Positions 1 through 9,006 of a stretch of 22,560 nt of DNA are shown piece by piece. Position numbers and translations under genes: made by a program. The stretch comes from Paraphysomonas bandaiensis. Lineage: Eukaryota; Chrysophyceae. The notes under the pieces were generated by a model that did not search any database, was not told where the DNA came from, and saw nothing but the letters and a program-made list of their open reading frames with translations. The DNA lies in NCBI GenBank assembly GCA_965644295.1, contig CBFFRP010000626.1, forward strand, positions 1-22,560, read 5' to 3'. Each line of letters opens with the position of its first letter. The stretch's first letter is position 1.

Positions 1-1756
1 GCTCCTGCGATCTTCTGGTTTTTGTCGGTATCATTTGCCTTGTCTCGCGCCTATGTTTCCTCCTGTGAGCCTTGCCTTGTGCGCAGCCATCACAAAGGCC
101 TTCTGGTAGCTGTGGCGAGCTCAGGTCGGATTTTGAAATAGTGATTCCTTTCACAAGATTCAACTTTAGTGCTTTTTGAATTAAGCCAATGGATGCGTGG
201 GTCAACCTTCGATGTGCCAGGGAGATCGAGGAACCGCTTGATGTAGATGCCAAGTTGCACTGGTCTTGGATGTAACCTAAATCGGATAATTTGATCTCGT
301 ATAGACCGTTTTGTTTCCTGGCTGTGGTTAACAAAATTCCATCGTGGTATACGCGTGCCTCGTTTGGTCCGAATATAATATTGCAGTTGGCGTCTGTTGT
401 CAACTGGCTGATAGAAATTAAAGTCTTTGACGCGTCTGGAACTAGCCTGCACTTGCTAATCAGTCCAAGCTTGCCGTATCCCAATGCCTGCATTTCTGAT
501 CCTGATTTGGCGGTGTAAATTGTGGTTTGATCGTAAGTGAATTCGGAGAGTAAGCTTCGTGCTGCTGTAATTGATATTGTGCAGCCAGAGTCTAGAATGC
601 CAAATTCCTGCTTCTCGTGTTCCGTATGTAGGACGTGGTTGTCTGTGATCATCCCAGAGAATGCACTGTAGTCATTGTCATCGTTTGGCCCCTCATCGTC
701 ATAGTCTTCCAGTCTTAAGTTCGAATCCCGATGACTGTTTCTTGGGTATTTTGATGATGTGTTCTTGGAGTGATGCCCTTTCCCTCTTTTGTCGTCGTTT
801 CGTTTGTTTGTAGACTTCTGCATCTGTTGTATGTGTTCCCACGAGTGCTTGCACTCTGCTGCAATGTGGTTGGATCCATTGCATCTGAAGCACTTAACTT
901 CGCGCGAGGCTCTTGTGACTTTGCTGGGCTTGTTGAATTTCTTCTGTTTTCGCTGCCCGTTGTTGTGCTTCTGCTTCTTCGGTAGACGGGGGTTAAACGG
1001 CTGTTTGCCTGTTGAGCTGTAGTTTGCGCTGTCCCGTTTGGTTTCCGTATTTTGTGATAGTAGGGAGCCTACAGTGGAATGCTCGAATGCTCTCAATCTT
1101 CTTATCAGCGTTTTATAATCATCAATTGGGTTCATTTGGAGGTTGATTGCCAGGTCCTTATAGGTCTGGTTCTCATTTGAGACCATCCCTTGTCGTATTC
1201 TTGAAATAAGGTCTTGTTCAGAGACTTTGTGGCCATGTGTAGCGAGCTTTAATCGCAATTTTTCGACTTCGTCCAGGAATTGATTGATTGTTTGAGCTTG
1301 CTTGATTTTGATTGATTGCAGTTGGCCAATGAGGTCGGTTATCGTATCATTTGAGGTCTTGTCTTTGAAATGCTTTTCGATCTCTGACCATGCCCTTTTT
1401 CCATCTCCTTCAGGGACTGTTTCGATAATACCCTCTGCTTCCTCGTTTTGGCCAATCACCGCGCTGGATAGAAGTGACCATAGGTAATTGTTGCCCTCCT
1501 CGAAATACTGCATATTTTCGTCGTAGGCGTTTTTCCTGTATAGGTAGTCCTCTTCTGTTTCTTCCTCTTGACGTATAGGCTCCTCTGGCGCATCGTTTCT
1601 TAGGATGTATACTATCTTAGGCTTACGAAAGAACCAGGCTCTACTTTTCTTCTGCCATTTTGAGAAGTTCTTGGCGTCGAAGGGTGGCATGGAATCCTTC
1701 CTCTTGTCCGATGAGTCGGAGTCGGAGTTATCGTAACTGTTAGTCTTAGAACTCAT
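1..1756 (-). CDS. Ty1/copia Gag-Pol polyprotein, N-terminal part (element 1, runs off left edge)
   Basis: One frame stays open from the ATG at 1756 to the window edge (585 codons, no stop seen), so the protein continues beyond the window. It begins MSSKTNSYDNSDSDSSDKRK. A Gag region of copia type (about residues 20-250, with SMPPFDAKNFSKWQKKSRAW near the start) is followed by one CCHC zinc knuckle, CFRCNGSNHIAAEC (from 892), which binds nucleic acid. The protease motif LDSGCTIS follows (Asp codon at 592). Next comes the pre-integrase zinc region, with LAHRRLTHASIGLI and CDGCAQGKAHR. I checked that knuckle, protease and CDGC are in the same frame as the start. Reverse transcriptase and RNase H would lie off the left edge. 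Zinc-knuckle number, protease motif and leader all differ from element 2, so this is a different copia family. It appears undamaged as far as it is visible. Confidence 0.88.
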   Translation of the reverse strand, partial: MSSKTNSYDNSDSDSSDKRKDSMPPFDAKNFSKWQKKSRAWFFRKPKIVYILRNDAPEEPIRQEEETEEDYLYRKNAYDENMQYFEEGNNYLWSLLSSAVIGQNEEAEGIIETVPEGDGKRAWSEIEKHFKDKTSNDTITDLIGQLQSIKIKQAQTINQFLDEVEKLRLKLATHGHKVSEQDLISRIRQGMVSNENQTYKDLAINLQMNPIDDYKTLIRRLRAFEHSTVGSLLSQNTETKRDSANYSSTGKQPFNPRLPKKQKHNNGQRKQKKFNKPSKVTRASREVKCFRCNGSNHIAAECKHSWEHIQQMQKSTNKRNDDKRGKGHHSKNTSSKYPRNSHRDSNLRLEDYDDEGPNDDNDYSAFSGMITDNHVLHTEHEKQEFGILDSGCTISITAARSLLSEFTYDQTTIYTAKSGSEMQALGYGKLGLISKCRLVPDASKTLISISQLTTDANCNIIFGPNEARVYHDGILLTTARKQNGLYEIKLSDLGYIQDQCNLASTSSGSSISLAHRRLTHASIGLIQKALKLNLVKGITISKSDLSSPQLPEGLCDGCAQGKAHRRKHRRETRQMIPTKTRRSQE

Positions 1757-1765
1757 CCGCTGCCA
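1757..1765 (-). other. Putative primer-binding site of copia element 1
   Basis: Read on the minus strand this is TGGCAGCGG, directly before the Gag-Pol ATG. TGG would pair with the CCA end of a tRNA, and an LTR retrotransposon primer site is expected here. The matching tRNA is not in the window, so the assignment rests on position and the TGG start. Confidence 0.45.
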
Positions 1766-1956
1766 AAATAAGATTTAAGGTTAGTCTTAATATTTAGTAA
1801 GAATATACTTGATATTATTAGAGATAAAGATTGAACGATAAGGCCTAATAGTATAATAGCAAGACACGTTTGAGCAGAGCGTTAGCACCACACACATGTG
1901 CGTATCTTGTACAGTCGCGTATCATGTATAGTTTGGTAATTATTCAGTCTATTTGG
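1766..1956 (-). other. Leader or 5' LTR remnant of copia element 1
   Basis: These 191 bases lie between the primer site of element 1 and the 3' LTR of element 2, where the 5' LTR of element 1 should be. They are AT-rich and hold no gene. I cannot fix LTR ends: the partner LTR is outside the window, and the segment does not start with TG on the minus strand where it meets element 2. The LTR may be truncated there. Confidence 0.4.
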
Positions 1957-2249
1957 TAACAGAAGTTGACATTATTTGCTAAGGTTTACTATTCTCAACT
2001 GATAAGATGAAATTATAAACATTACATGATAAAGAACCTAAGTTGTGTTCGATGTGTTCAACACCATTCATTTACTACTATAGTGTACAAACCACCCACT
2101 CAGTGATCGTATCCTGTATAGTCATCCACTTCTACTTCAGTTTCATACTACATAATATAATGTACTAATTACATATATATCTTTCGATCCTTGCATCTCA
2201 CATAATACTGCACTCAATTGCAAGTATATAGAATCTTCAGATCTCAACA
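1957..2249 (-). repeat. 3' LTR of copia element 2
   Basis: It matches 6958-7250 at 292 of 293 positions, at a constant offset of 5001. It follows the polypurine tract at 2250-2258, as a 3' LTR should. An ATG at the minus-strand position matching the Gag-Pol start is also present, but it reads only seven codons to a stop in the flank. Confidence 0.95.
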
Positions 2250-2265
2250 CTCCCCCTCAATTGAG
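2250..2265 (-). other. Polypurine tract of copia element 2
   Basis: On the minus strand the sequence is CTCAATTGAGGGGGAG, ending exactly at the first base of the 3' LTR. The purine run GAGGGGGAG is the plus-strand DNA priming site used by LTR retrotransposons. The 109 bases between it and the Gag-Pol stop are the untranslated end of the element. Confidence 0.85.
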
Positions 2266-2374
2266 TGTTGTACTTATGACGCCTCCCAGCTATTGAATGC
2301 CTGAGATAAAAAAATTCTTGACAGTAAAATAGACTCATCTCTAAGTCTAAACCTCTGTCTAAAAAACTCAGTAC

Positions 2375-5300
2375 CTACTTGCGCCTTCTTTTATCCCTTG
2401 GTCCCTCATTAATCACTTCAGTGGAACTCTTAACTTTCTCTCCAAGATTTCTCTTTCTCTGCTCCATATATGATAAACCAACCAATGACTTTGTATAAAT
2501 ATCTGCTGCTTGTTGCGATGTATGCACATGCACTAACTTAATCGTATTGAACTGATTGGGATCCACGTGCTCTCTCACCATGTGATACTTAATCTCAATG
2601 TGCTTCGACTTCTTGTGAAACACTGGGTTTTCGGCCAAATCCTGGGCACTCTGACTGTCGATGAAGAATGGTGTGGGTTTGATGAGCCTCAACTTAATCT
2701 CACCCGTCACCCCCCGAACCCATAGCACTTCTTGGAGACCCGAGTAAATACACTGATACTCAGACTGCATGCTTGACGTTGCCACTGTCGTCTGCAGTTT
2801 GGACTGCCAGACTATAGGCCCTCCCGCTGCAAACCCAACGTACCCCGACGTGGACTTCCTGGAGAGCTGATCTCCCGCCCAATCCGCGTCAGTAAACATA
2901 TGGAAGTCGAACCGTCTACTCCCATATTGAATCCCTTTGTCAATAGAACCACGAATATATTGCCATACATGTGTTAATAGCTTGCATACTTCAATATTCA
3001 CCTTATTACTGAACCGAGACAGTACTCCCACTGCATAGGCTATATCCGGCCTCGTGTTCATCGATAGATATAGTAATGCACCTATCAGCGGCCGATATGG
3101 GAAGTTATCTACTATAAGCTGTTCCTCCTCGGTATGCTCATGCCGCGCCCCTTTTGCCACTAAATCCATTGCTTCCGCCGGTAGAGGACTCTTCCGTACC
3201 TTTCGCGGTGACCCAAGATACTTTTCAAACTTTTCTAAGATCTTAGCCGCATATACTGATTGGTCAAGACGAATATACTCTGGCGTTCTTGTGACTCGAA
3301 CATTGAGAAAATGTTCCATCTCGCCCATATCCTTCATATCAAACCGGGCACACAGTTGAGCTTTAATATCCTTCACTATGTTGACATCACGACCTAACAC
3401 TAGGATATCATCCACATATATCGTTAATAATATCAATTCATCGCCCTTATACTGATAATACAAACACGGGTCTAATACACATGGTTTAAAATGCATAGAT
3501 CGTATGAATTTATCCAATGTTTTCCACCACGACCGCGGGGAACTCCGAAGCCCGTATAACGACTTCTTCAGCTTAAAGCAGTACCCCTCAGGCAGCTGAA
3601 AGTCCGGAGTTGCCTTCATATATACATCCCCCTCTATATCTGCATATAGAAATGCGTTAGACACATCCAGTTGATGAATTACCATGTTCATCACGAAAGC
3701 TATGGCGATTAACAGTCGCACTGTTACCCCCTTAACAACGGGTGCGAAATGGTTCGCCCAACCACTCGACTGCTGTCCACAACCGATCGCTACAAGACGA
3801 GCCTTATATCGGCGGACCTCTCCCTCCTTATCGTACTTCTTTCCATAGACGTACTTGGAGTGCAGTGGGACGACTCCGTCCGGTATACGAGTCACCTCCA
3901 TGGTATCTCGCTTCGCCAAACCCTCTCGCTCTACACGGCGAGCTCGTCTCCACTCCCTGTGCTCGGCACTCTCCAAGGACTCACGATGTGTCTGAGGCAC
4001 TGTCGACTCTTCCGCTGACATCCACACTGAGTCTGCCTCCTGTAAAAGGTCACTCACATCACTCTCATCACTCAAATGATGGATTTGTCCTAACACCGAC
4101 ACATTCGTTACCGTCCTTGGAGTTCTTGCGCGTTTGCCGTGCGGATGATTCTCGGCAGGGGCCCCTTCCCCCGAAGGTAATGCTGAGTCAGCCTGGGGCT
4201 GCACCTGCCCACTTTCCGACTGCTGTGGCACCACTCCGCTGATACCGCCGTCACGGTTGTCAGTAACTCTGGCCCTAACCACCCTCTGCGCAAGATCCTC
4301 TGTCATCTTCTTGATGTCAGCAATATGAATAGGAGTTTTATCCTCCACTTGAACCTGGTTACCAGTAACCAACGACCGGTATCCCACAATAAGTCCCTTC
4401 CTTATCACCACTCTGTTAGTCTTGTATAGCAGACCACCATCCTCATGGTGCTTTCCGATAAGATACTCAAACTCACCCGGTTGACGAGCCTCGGGATCTA
4501 TAGCCACTTGAGCCTCCTCCAGCTCTCTATAATAATCCTGAGACCTCTCAGGTACCGATTCATCAAATAATACATGTACAGAGTGTACTACGGTGTCCCC
4601 CACTAGCACCTTGTATCCTTTTCGATCAGCTGGATACCCTATGAAATAACCTGTCATTGCTTTGTCCTCCCAGTCCTTCCTCCTGTCGGCCTTGGGTGTT
4701 AGCACATATGCTTTGCACCCCCATTTCCGTAGCCACGATAGGCTGGGAACGCTCCCCCCTGGGACACACTCATATGGAGACATCCATCCTTGCCACGTCC
4801 GAGTTGGCATTCGTCGCACAATGTAACATGCAGTTTGATAAGCATCAAACCAGAACGACTTTGGAAGTCCAGATGCCGTCAACATCGTCAGTGTCATCTC
4901 CCCAATTGTTCGGAATTTCCTCTCAGACACCGCGTTGAGCTCTGGCGTGTCTCGTGTTGTATGTGACACCCGAGTCCCATATCGCTGCAACAGATACTCT
5001 CTTATCTGCTGACTAATAAGTTCGGATCCTCCATCGGCATGATACTCCACTATACGGTTCCACCCCTCGTACTTCACTAAGTGGACCTCGCACAAGTGTC
5101 GTAGACATTTGAACACCTCCTCTCCGCTTCGAGTCCTCAGTCCATATTCCCATATCATCTTTGTTGCTAAGTCCGTAAATAGGAGCACGTACTTATACCC
5201 TTGTCTGGATTCACAATTGAGATAGACGGAGATGTCCGCTGTTACTCTTTCCAGGAACCTGACTGCGCTTAGCTCTTCGTTGTCCCGTGATTTGAACGAA

Positions 5301-6973
5301 TGCCTGGTTATCTTCGCCTTGGCACACCATTTACACAGGGGTTTCTTGCAACTCTTCTCCTTTGCCTTCGAAAGGTGATGTCGTTGTAGTCCTGATCCTC
5401 TGAATAACATGTGTCGGTGAGCTTCTAATAACTTCGATTTCGAGACATGTCCAGTACGCTCATGTAAGCGATCCAACGCATCTTGTCCTGTATTATCCGA
5501 CAAATTTACCTCCTCCATCTGATTGCACATAGACACATTTGGCAGATTTAACACCTCCATCAAGTCCACATACGGCATCCCTCCATGCTCATCGTACTCT
5601 CCAGTCAACACCTCGTTTCCAGAGTCCAATTCCACGATTTTAGGCTTTCGAAGCAGTTGTAATCCGTATCCCATTGATCTCAGCATCCCTCCTGACACAA
5701 TGTTCTTCACCGCTTCTTCACTAACTCTGATGTCTCTCCATTCCCCGAATGTACCAGTTCCCTGTGTCTCCAATTGAGAACCCTTTCTAGTTAGTTGGAT
5801 TGCCCCAAACTCAGGAGTAAATGACTCCAGTGCAATTTTATCCTTTACTATAAACAGTCTTTTACTTGCACAACTGTCCAGATATACACGAGGTTCTTCC
5901 GACGTATCCACCGATAGCAAAACCTCTTCTCCAAACATATTCGCTTCATCATCCGACGACTCTCCGTCGTTGACGTATTTCTTCCATTCTGTCTCGAATT
6001 TCCTGTTCGATTTTCGAGGATTCTCATTATCCGGGTTTTTTATGTTCTTCCGTTTTTTCGACTTGCACTGTCGGGCTTTATGACTAAAATCTCCACAGAT
6101 ATGACAACCAGTATAATCCTTTGATCCTGGCTGCTGCACACTCTTCGAAGCCTTTTCCTTTGTCTTCCCTTTTCTTTTGAACTTATCCATTTTTCTTTGT
6201 CGTTCCTTAGCATAACAATTCGCTGCTACATGTCCCTTCTTCCGACAAAATGAACAAACCACTGGCTCCTTCGACGCCGTAAAATTGATCTCTTCAGATT
6301 TGTCTCCCTTTAGTTTCTTCAGCTGCGTCATAGCCTCGTCATACTCTTCACAAGCCTCTTTCACCGAATCAAATGTAGTTGTTGCTTTAGGCATCATCGC
6401 TACCGACATCCATAAATCATGTAATTCCTCTATCTGCAGCGCTGCTTTTATCTTTGCTAATTTACTTGCCTCTGTCTGCGGTTGTCCCAATTTTATGAGC
6501 TTCTGGATTATACCGTTCAGTCGATCTACCCCAACAGACACCTTTTCCCCCGGCCTTATTTTGAACGAATGGTATTCTGCCGTAGTCTTCTCCAATACAG
6601 TCCCAATCTCGCCTCTGAACCTATCAACCAGTGTCTGAAGGAGCTCACTGGATAACACCTCCTTAGCAGGATCATCAGCAGGTAAAATTGCCTTCCCCTC
6701 CAAATATTGATTGGCTACCTCCAACACATCAGGGTCATGCTCGCAAGCCTCCCAAATAGTACTAACACAGGTATCATTACGCTCTCTCCATGACTCTAAA
6801 TTCCTTCCTCCGGCTGGCGGGTCCTCCAAGCCAAGATGGTTTCGGTTTTTCTTCATTAGATGCATCTTGATTTTTCTCGCTGAATAGTCTGCTTGGTTCT
6901 TGTCAAACCGTAGCTTCTTGTCATCTTCCCCATCCCTACAACTAGCATTCGCTACCATAACAGAAGTTGACAT
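2375..6973 (-). CDS. Ty1/copia Gag-Pol polyprotein, intact (1,532 aa)
   Basis: A single frame encodes Gag and Pol. Gag fills about the first 230 residues. Two CCHC knuckles follow, CSFCRKKGHVAANC (240-253) and CHICGDFSHKARQC (290-303). The protease motif is LDSCAS (Asp366), with Cys in place of the usual Gly. The pre-integrase zinc site has HERTGH (His504, His509) and CKWC (547-550). The integrase triad is about Asp580, Asp647 (HADGGSE) and Glu684. Reverse transcriptase carries YVDD (1186-1189) and KSLYGLRSSPRSW. RNase H starts near TDADW (1361-1365) and includes SSMQSEYQ and FIDSQSAQ. No stop or frameshift is present, so the copy may be active. The first codons lie inside the 5' LTR and the frame crosses the primer-binding site. 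An in-frame ATG at residue 6 is a second possible start. With a single frame, the Gag:Pol ratio must be set by some means other than frameshifting. Confidence 0.96.
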   Translation of the reverse strand: MSTSVMVANASCRDGEDDKKLRFDKNQADYSARKIKMHLMKKNRNHLGLEDPPAGGRNLESWRERNDTCVSTIWEACEHDPDVLEVANQYLEGKAILPADDPAKEVLSSELLQTLVDRFRGEIGTVLEKTTAEYHSFKIRPGEKVSVGVDRLNGIIQKLIKLGQPQTEASKLAKIKAALQIEELHDLWMSVAMMPKATTTFDSVKEACEEYDEAMTQLKKLKGDKSEEINFTASKEPVVCSFCRKKGHVAANCYAKERQRKMDKFKRKGKTKEKASKSVQQPGSKDYTGCHICGDFSHKARQCKSKKRKNIKNPDNENPRKSNRKFETEWKKYVNDGESSDDEANMFGEEVLLSVDTSEEPRVYLDSCASKRLFIVKDKIALESFTPEFGAIQLTRKGSQLETQGTGTFGEWRDIRVSEEAVKNIVSGGMLRSMGYGLQLLRKPKIVELDSGNEVLTGEYDEHGGMPYVDLMEVLNLPNVSMCNQMEEVNLSDNTGQDALDRLHERTGHVSKSKLLEAHRHMLFRGSGLQRHHLSKAKEKSCKKPLCKWCAKAKITRHSFKSRDNEELSAVRFLERVTADISVYLNCESRQGYKYVLLFTDLATKMIWEYGLRTRSGEEVFKCLRHLCEVHLVKYEGWNRIVEYHADGGSELISQQIREYLLQRYGTRVSHTTRDTPELNAVSERKFRTIGEMTLTMLTASGLPKSFWFDAYQTACYIVRRMPTRTWQGWMSPYECVPGGSVPSLSWLRKWGCKAYVLTPKADRRKDWEDKAMTGYFIGYPADRKGYKVLVGDTVVHSVHVLFDESVPERSQDYYRELEEAQVAIDPEARQPGEFEYLIGKHHEDGGLLYKTNRVVIRKGLIVGYRSLVTGNQVQVEDKTPIHIADIKKMTEDLAQRVVRARVTDNRDGGISGVVPQQSESGQVQPQADSALPSGEGAPAENHPHGKRARTPRTVTNVSVLGQIHHLSDESDVSDLLQEADSVWMSAEESTVPQTHRESLESAEHREWRRARRVEREGLAKRDTMEVTRIPDGVVPLHSKYVYGKKYDKEGEVRRYKARLVAIGCGQQSSGWANHFAPVVKGVTVRLLIAIAFVMNMVIHQLDVSNAFLYADIEGDVYMKATPDFQLPEGYCFKLKKSLYGLRSSPRSWWKTLDKFIRSMHFKPCVLDPCLYYQYKGDELILLTIYVDDILVLGRDVNIVKDIKAQLCARFDMKDMGEMEHFLNVRVTRTPEYIRLDQSVYAAKILEKFEKYLGSPRKVRKSPLPAEAMDLVAKGARHEHTEEEQLIVDNFPYRPLIGALLYLSMNTRPDIAYAVGVLSRFSNKVNIEVCKLLTHVWQYIRGSIDKGIQYGSRRFDFHMFTDADWAGDQLSRKSTSGYVGFAAGGPIVWQSKLQTTVATSSMQSEYQCIYSGLQEVLWVRGVTGEIKLRLIKPTPFFIDSQSAQDLAENPVFHKKSKHIEIKYHMVREHVDPNQFNTIKLVHVHTSQQAADIYTKSLVGLSYMEQRKRNLGEKVKSSTEVINEGPRDKRRRK
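6944..6957 (-). other. Primer-binding site of copia element 2, inside the coding frame
   Basis: The minus strand reads TGGTAGCGAATGCT, beginning at the very next base after the LTR. It would pair with a tRNA ending AGCATTCGCTACCA. An acceptor stem opening with A1:U72 is typical of eukaryotic initiator tRNA-Met, so that tRNA is the likely primer (inference). The same bases encode residues 6-10 of Gag-Pol. Confidence 0.7.
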
Positions 6974-7250
6974 TATTTGCTAAGGTTTTCTATTCTCAAC
7001 TGATAAGATGAAATTATAAACATTACATGATAAAGAACCTAAGTTGTGTTCGATGTGTTCAACACCATTCATTTACTACTATAGTGTACAAACCACCCAC
7101 TCAGTGATCGTATCCTGTATAGTCATCCACTTCTACTTCAGTTTCATACTACATAATATAATGTACTAATTACATATATATCTTTCGATCCTTGCATCTC
7201 ACATAATACTGCACTCAATTGCAAGTATATAGAATCTTCAGATCTCAACA
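6958..7250 (-). repeat. 5' LTR of copia element 2
   Basis: This is the 293-bp partner of 1957-2249. It should contain the promoter. TATA-like runs lie at 7226-7231 and around 7170-7180, but I cannot tell which is used. The Gag-Pol ATG (6973-6971) sits 16 bases from the LTR's inner end, so transcription must start upstream of it within the LTR. Confidence 0.95.
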
Positions 7251-7672
7251 GGGAGTAGCCTAAATATCACTATATAGTGCGGGATATATCACCTCGTAAT
7301 ATCGATATGGATACAAGATAACACCTTCATTCATTCATAATAATCAACTACAGAAGCATTATTACGTGTGCAATTATGTGTTCTTTATTCAAATTTAAGC
7401 AGAACTTTACAAATATGACTCTCTCGAGACATACTGACGATTGCTTCCTCTTTCTAATTTAAACTATCTGCGAATGGCTTTCTACTACTATTCGGTGCTT
7501 CCGACAATGATGGGAATATGCCATTTAAATTTAGAGATACCTCACAAGTTGCAACATATAAATAAATATTCCATTCTACTACATTTTTTCCACAAGAATT
7601 CAAGCGACAATAAATGCATATTCCAATAGTTGCATTGGCCAACCAGTAAGAGTATAGGTCTACTTGACACGA
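7251..7672. other. AT-rich flank and likely 3' untranslated region of the esterase gene
   Basis: No convincing coding frame is present. Two short opposing frames of 62 codons look like chance. The part next to 7672 lies just past the esterase stop on its strand and probably holds its 3' untranslated region and poly(A) site. Nothing else recognised. Confidence 0.4.
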
Positions 7673-8788
7673 CTAGACGGCATCAGCAGGATACAGATCT
7701 TCCATGGGAATGTGAAAGCGCGGGCCCCAATAGCTCTCGCTGTGAGTAGCGCCCTCATCCACGTAACGAAACACGTCCACATTTTCCTGGAATCCGTCAG
7801 CAACCATCTGCTCATAGATGTCCAGAGTGTATGCTGTGCACTCCTTCTCTCCCAGAGATCCAGTGCCAGAATCCATATATATGCGCGGTAGAGGGGCGGG
7901 CGGAACAGAGGCGGGAATCACATTTTTTTGGAAGTCATTGTAATCCCACCAGAATGAGCTGGACATACATCCGGCTTTGCCATACACCTGCGGGCGGGTC
8001 CACACGGCGTAGCAACTGATAAGTCCGCCCAGAGAGGAGCCTAGAATACCTAGGTTATCCCTAGTAACTTCAACACGAAACTCAGATTGTACAAGTGGAA
8101 TAAGGGTGGACTCGATCCAGTCTAGGTAGAGGTCACCCTTGCCTCCAGCGCCCTCAGAAGGATCGTAAACGTAAGTGTACTCGTTAATCCGGTCAGGGGT
8201 GTTGTATGCACCAACGATCAGAACTTCGTCCGTCTGGCCACCAATAATAGTCTCATCGAGGGAGTCCTGGCACATCCAGGCGTTTCCCATATATGCTGTA
8301 CTTCTGTCGAACAGGTTCTGTCCGTCGTGCATGATTAGAATATTGGTGTGCACCTTGAGAGTATTTTCCAGATAACTCGGAGGCAGATAAAAAATAACAT
8401 CTCGAAAATTGTTTAACTCCTTTGAGTACACATTTTTAATAGTTGTTAATGTGCCTTGATATGTGTAGAACCAAGGGTACAAGGTGGACGAGAGAGGGGA
8501 CGAGGTCATGCTGACGTGGTGGTTGGACCCCAACATCCACACCTTATCATCAACCAATACCTTCACCTCAACAGATTCAACGCTATCAGAACACGATATA
8601 GTCACAGTCCACGAGTTGTTCTGGCTCACATCCATCTTAATACCTCTGTCCCAGTTAAGCCCACAGCTGTCTCCCCTCAAATACAGTGAAGAGACAGAGT
8701 GAGGATACATCGCCTTAATCTCAATCTGACTGCATTCAGACAAACACAGCAGCGAAAGCGCCGAAAAAAGAAAGAATATTTTGACCAT
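7673..8788 (-). CDS. Secreted alpha/beta-hydrolase, putative esterase (enterochelin-esterase-like family)
   Basis: The 371-residue protein opens with a clear signal peptide (MVKIFFLFSALSLLCLSECS), so it is likely secreted or lumenal. Residues about 22-100 resemble a small beta-sandwich of the starch-binding or E-set type (LYLRGDSCGLNWDRG, then VEVKVLVDDKVWMLGSN). From about 125 an esterase fold of the Fes/putative-esterase family follows: FYLPPSYLEN, ILIMHDGQNLFD, and the nucleophile elbow GSSLG (250-254, Ser252). Asp306 in YMDSGTGS is the likely acid and His349 in GATHSESYW the likely base, giving a complete triad. Members cleave ester bonds in siderophores, carbohydrates or other small molecules; the substrate cannot be told here. 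The gene has no intron, unlike the genes to its right. It is divergent from the kinase gene across the microsatellite. The start is set by the signal peptide. Confidence 0.85.
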   Translation of the reverse strand: MVKIFFLFSALSLLCLSECSQIEIKAMYPHSVSSLYLRGDSCGLNWDRGIKMDVSQNNSWTVTISCSDSVESVEVKVLVDDKVWMLGSNHHVSMTSSPLSSTLYPWFYTYQGTLTTIKNVYSKELNNFRDVIFYLPPSYLENTLKVHTNILIMHDGQNLFDRSTAYMGNAWMCQDSLDETIIGGQTDEVLIVGAYNTPDRINEYTYVYDPSEGAGGKGDLYLDWIESTLIPLVQSEFRVEVTRDNLGILGSSLGGLISCYAVWTRPQVYGKAGCMSSSFWWDYNDFQKNVIPASVPPAPLPRIYMDSGTGSLGEKECTAYTLDIYEQMVADGFQENVDVFRYVDEGATHSESYWGPRFHIPMEDLYPADAV

Positions 8789-8860
8789 TCTAGACGACAG
8801 TGAATACTATTAAAGTAAACTAATTACAACCAACCCACCTCTATATACACGATAGATACA
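8789..8860 (-). promoter_or_regulatory. Short upstream region of the esterase gene with TATA-like motif
   Basis: Only 72 bases separate the esterase ATG from the microsatellite. On the minus strand a TATATAG run lies about 55-60 bases before the ATG. Position and sequence fit a TATA element, with a short leader. Any further control DNA would have to be the repeat itself or lie beyond it. Confidence 0.4.
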
Positions 8861-9006
8861 CATACATACATACATACATACATACATACATACATACATA
8901 CATACATACATACATACATACATACATACATACATACATACATACATACATACATACATACATACATACATACATACATACATACATACATACATACATA
9001 CATACA

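Larger units (their letters stand above)
1957..7250 (-). mobile_element. Complete, apparently young Ty1/copia LTR retrotransposon (element 2)
   Basis: The 5,294-bp element is bounded by two 293-bp direct repeats. Read on the minus strand the order is 5' LTR (7250-6958), primer-binding site, one Gag-Pol frame, polypurine tract, 3' LTR (2249-1957). The domain order protease-integrase-reverse transcriptase-RNase H defines Ty1/copia. The LTRs start TGTTGAGATC and end CTTCTGTTA, so they end in TA rather than the usual CA. They differ at one base (1988 A against 6989 T), which indicates recent insertion. Flanking bases do not form a target-site duplication (GGGAG after 7250; ATTTGG before 1957). 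Confidence 0.95.

Noticed and set aside
715-745. A tRNA-like B box (GTTCGAATCCC) near 720
   Set aside because: It lies inside the open copia Gag-Pol frame, and the flanking bases form no T stem or acceptor stem.
3742-4242. Plus-strand 166-codon frame within the copia element, and other plus-strand frames at 3054, 4657, 5523 and 6285
   Set aside because: They are antisense shadows of the intact Gag-Pol frame with no recognisable domain.
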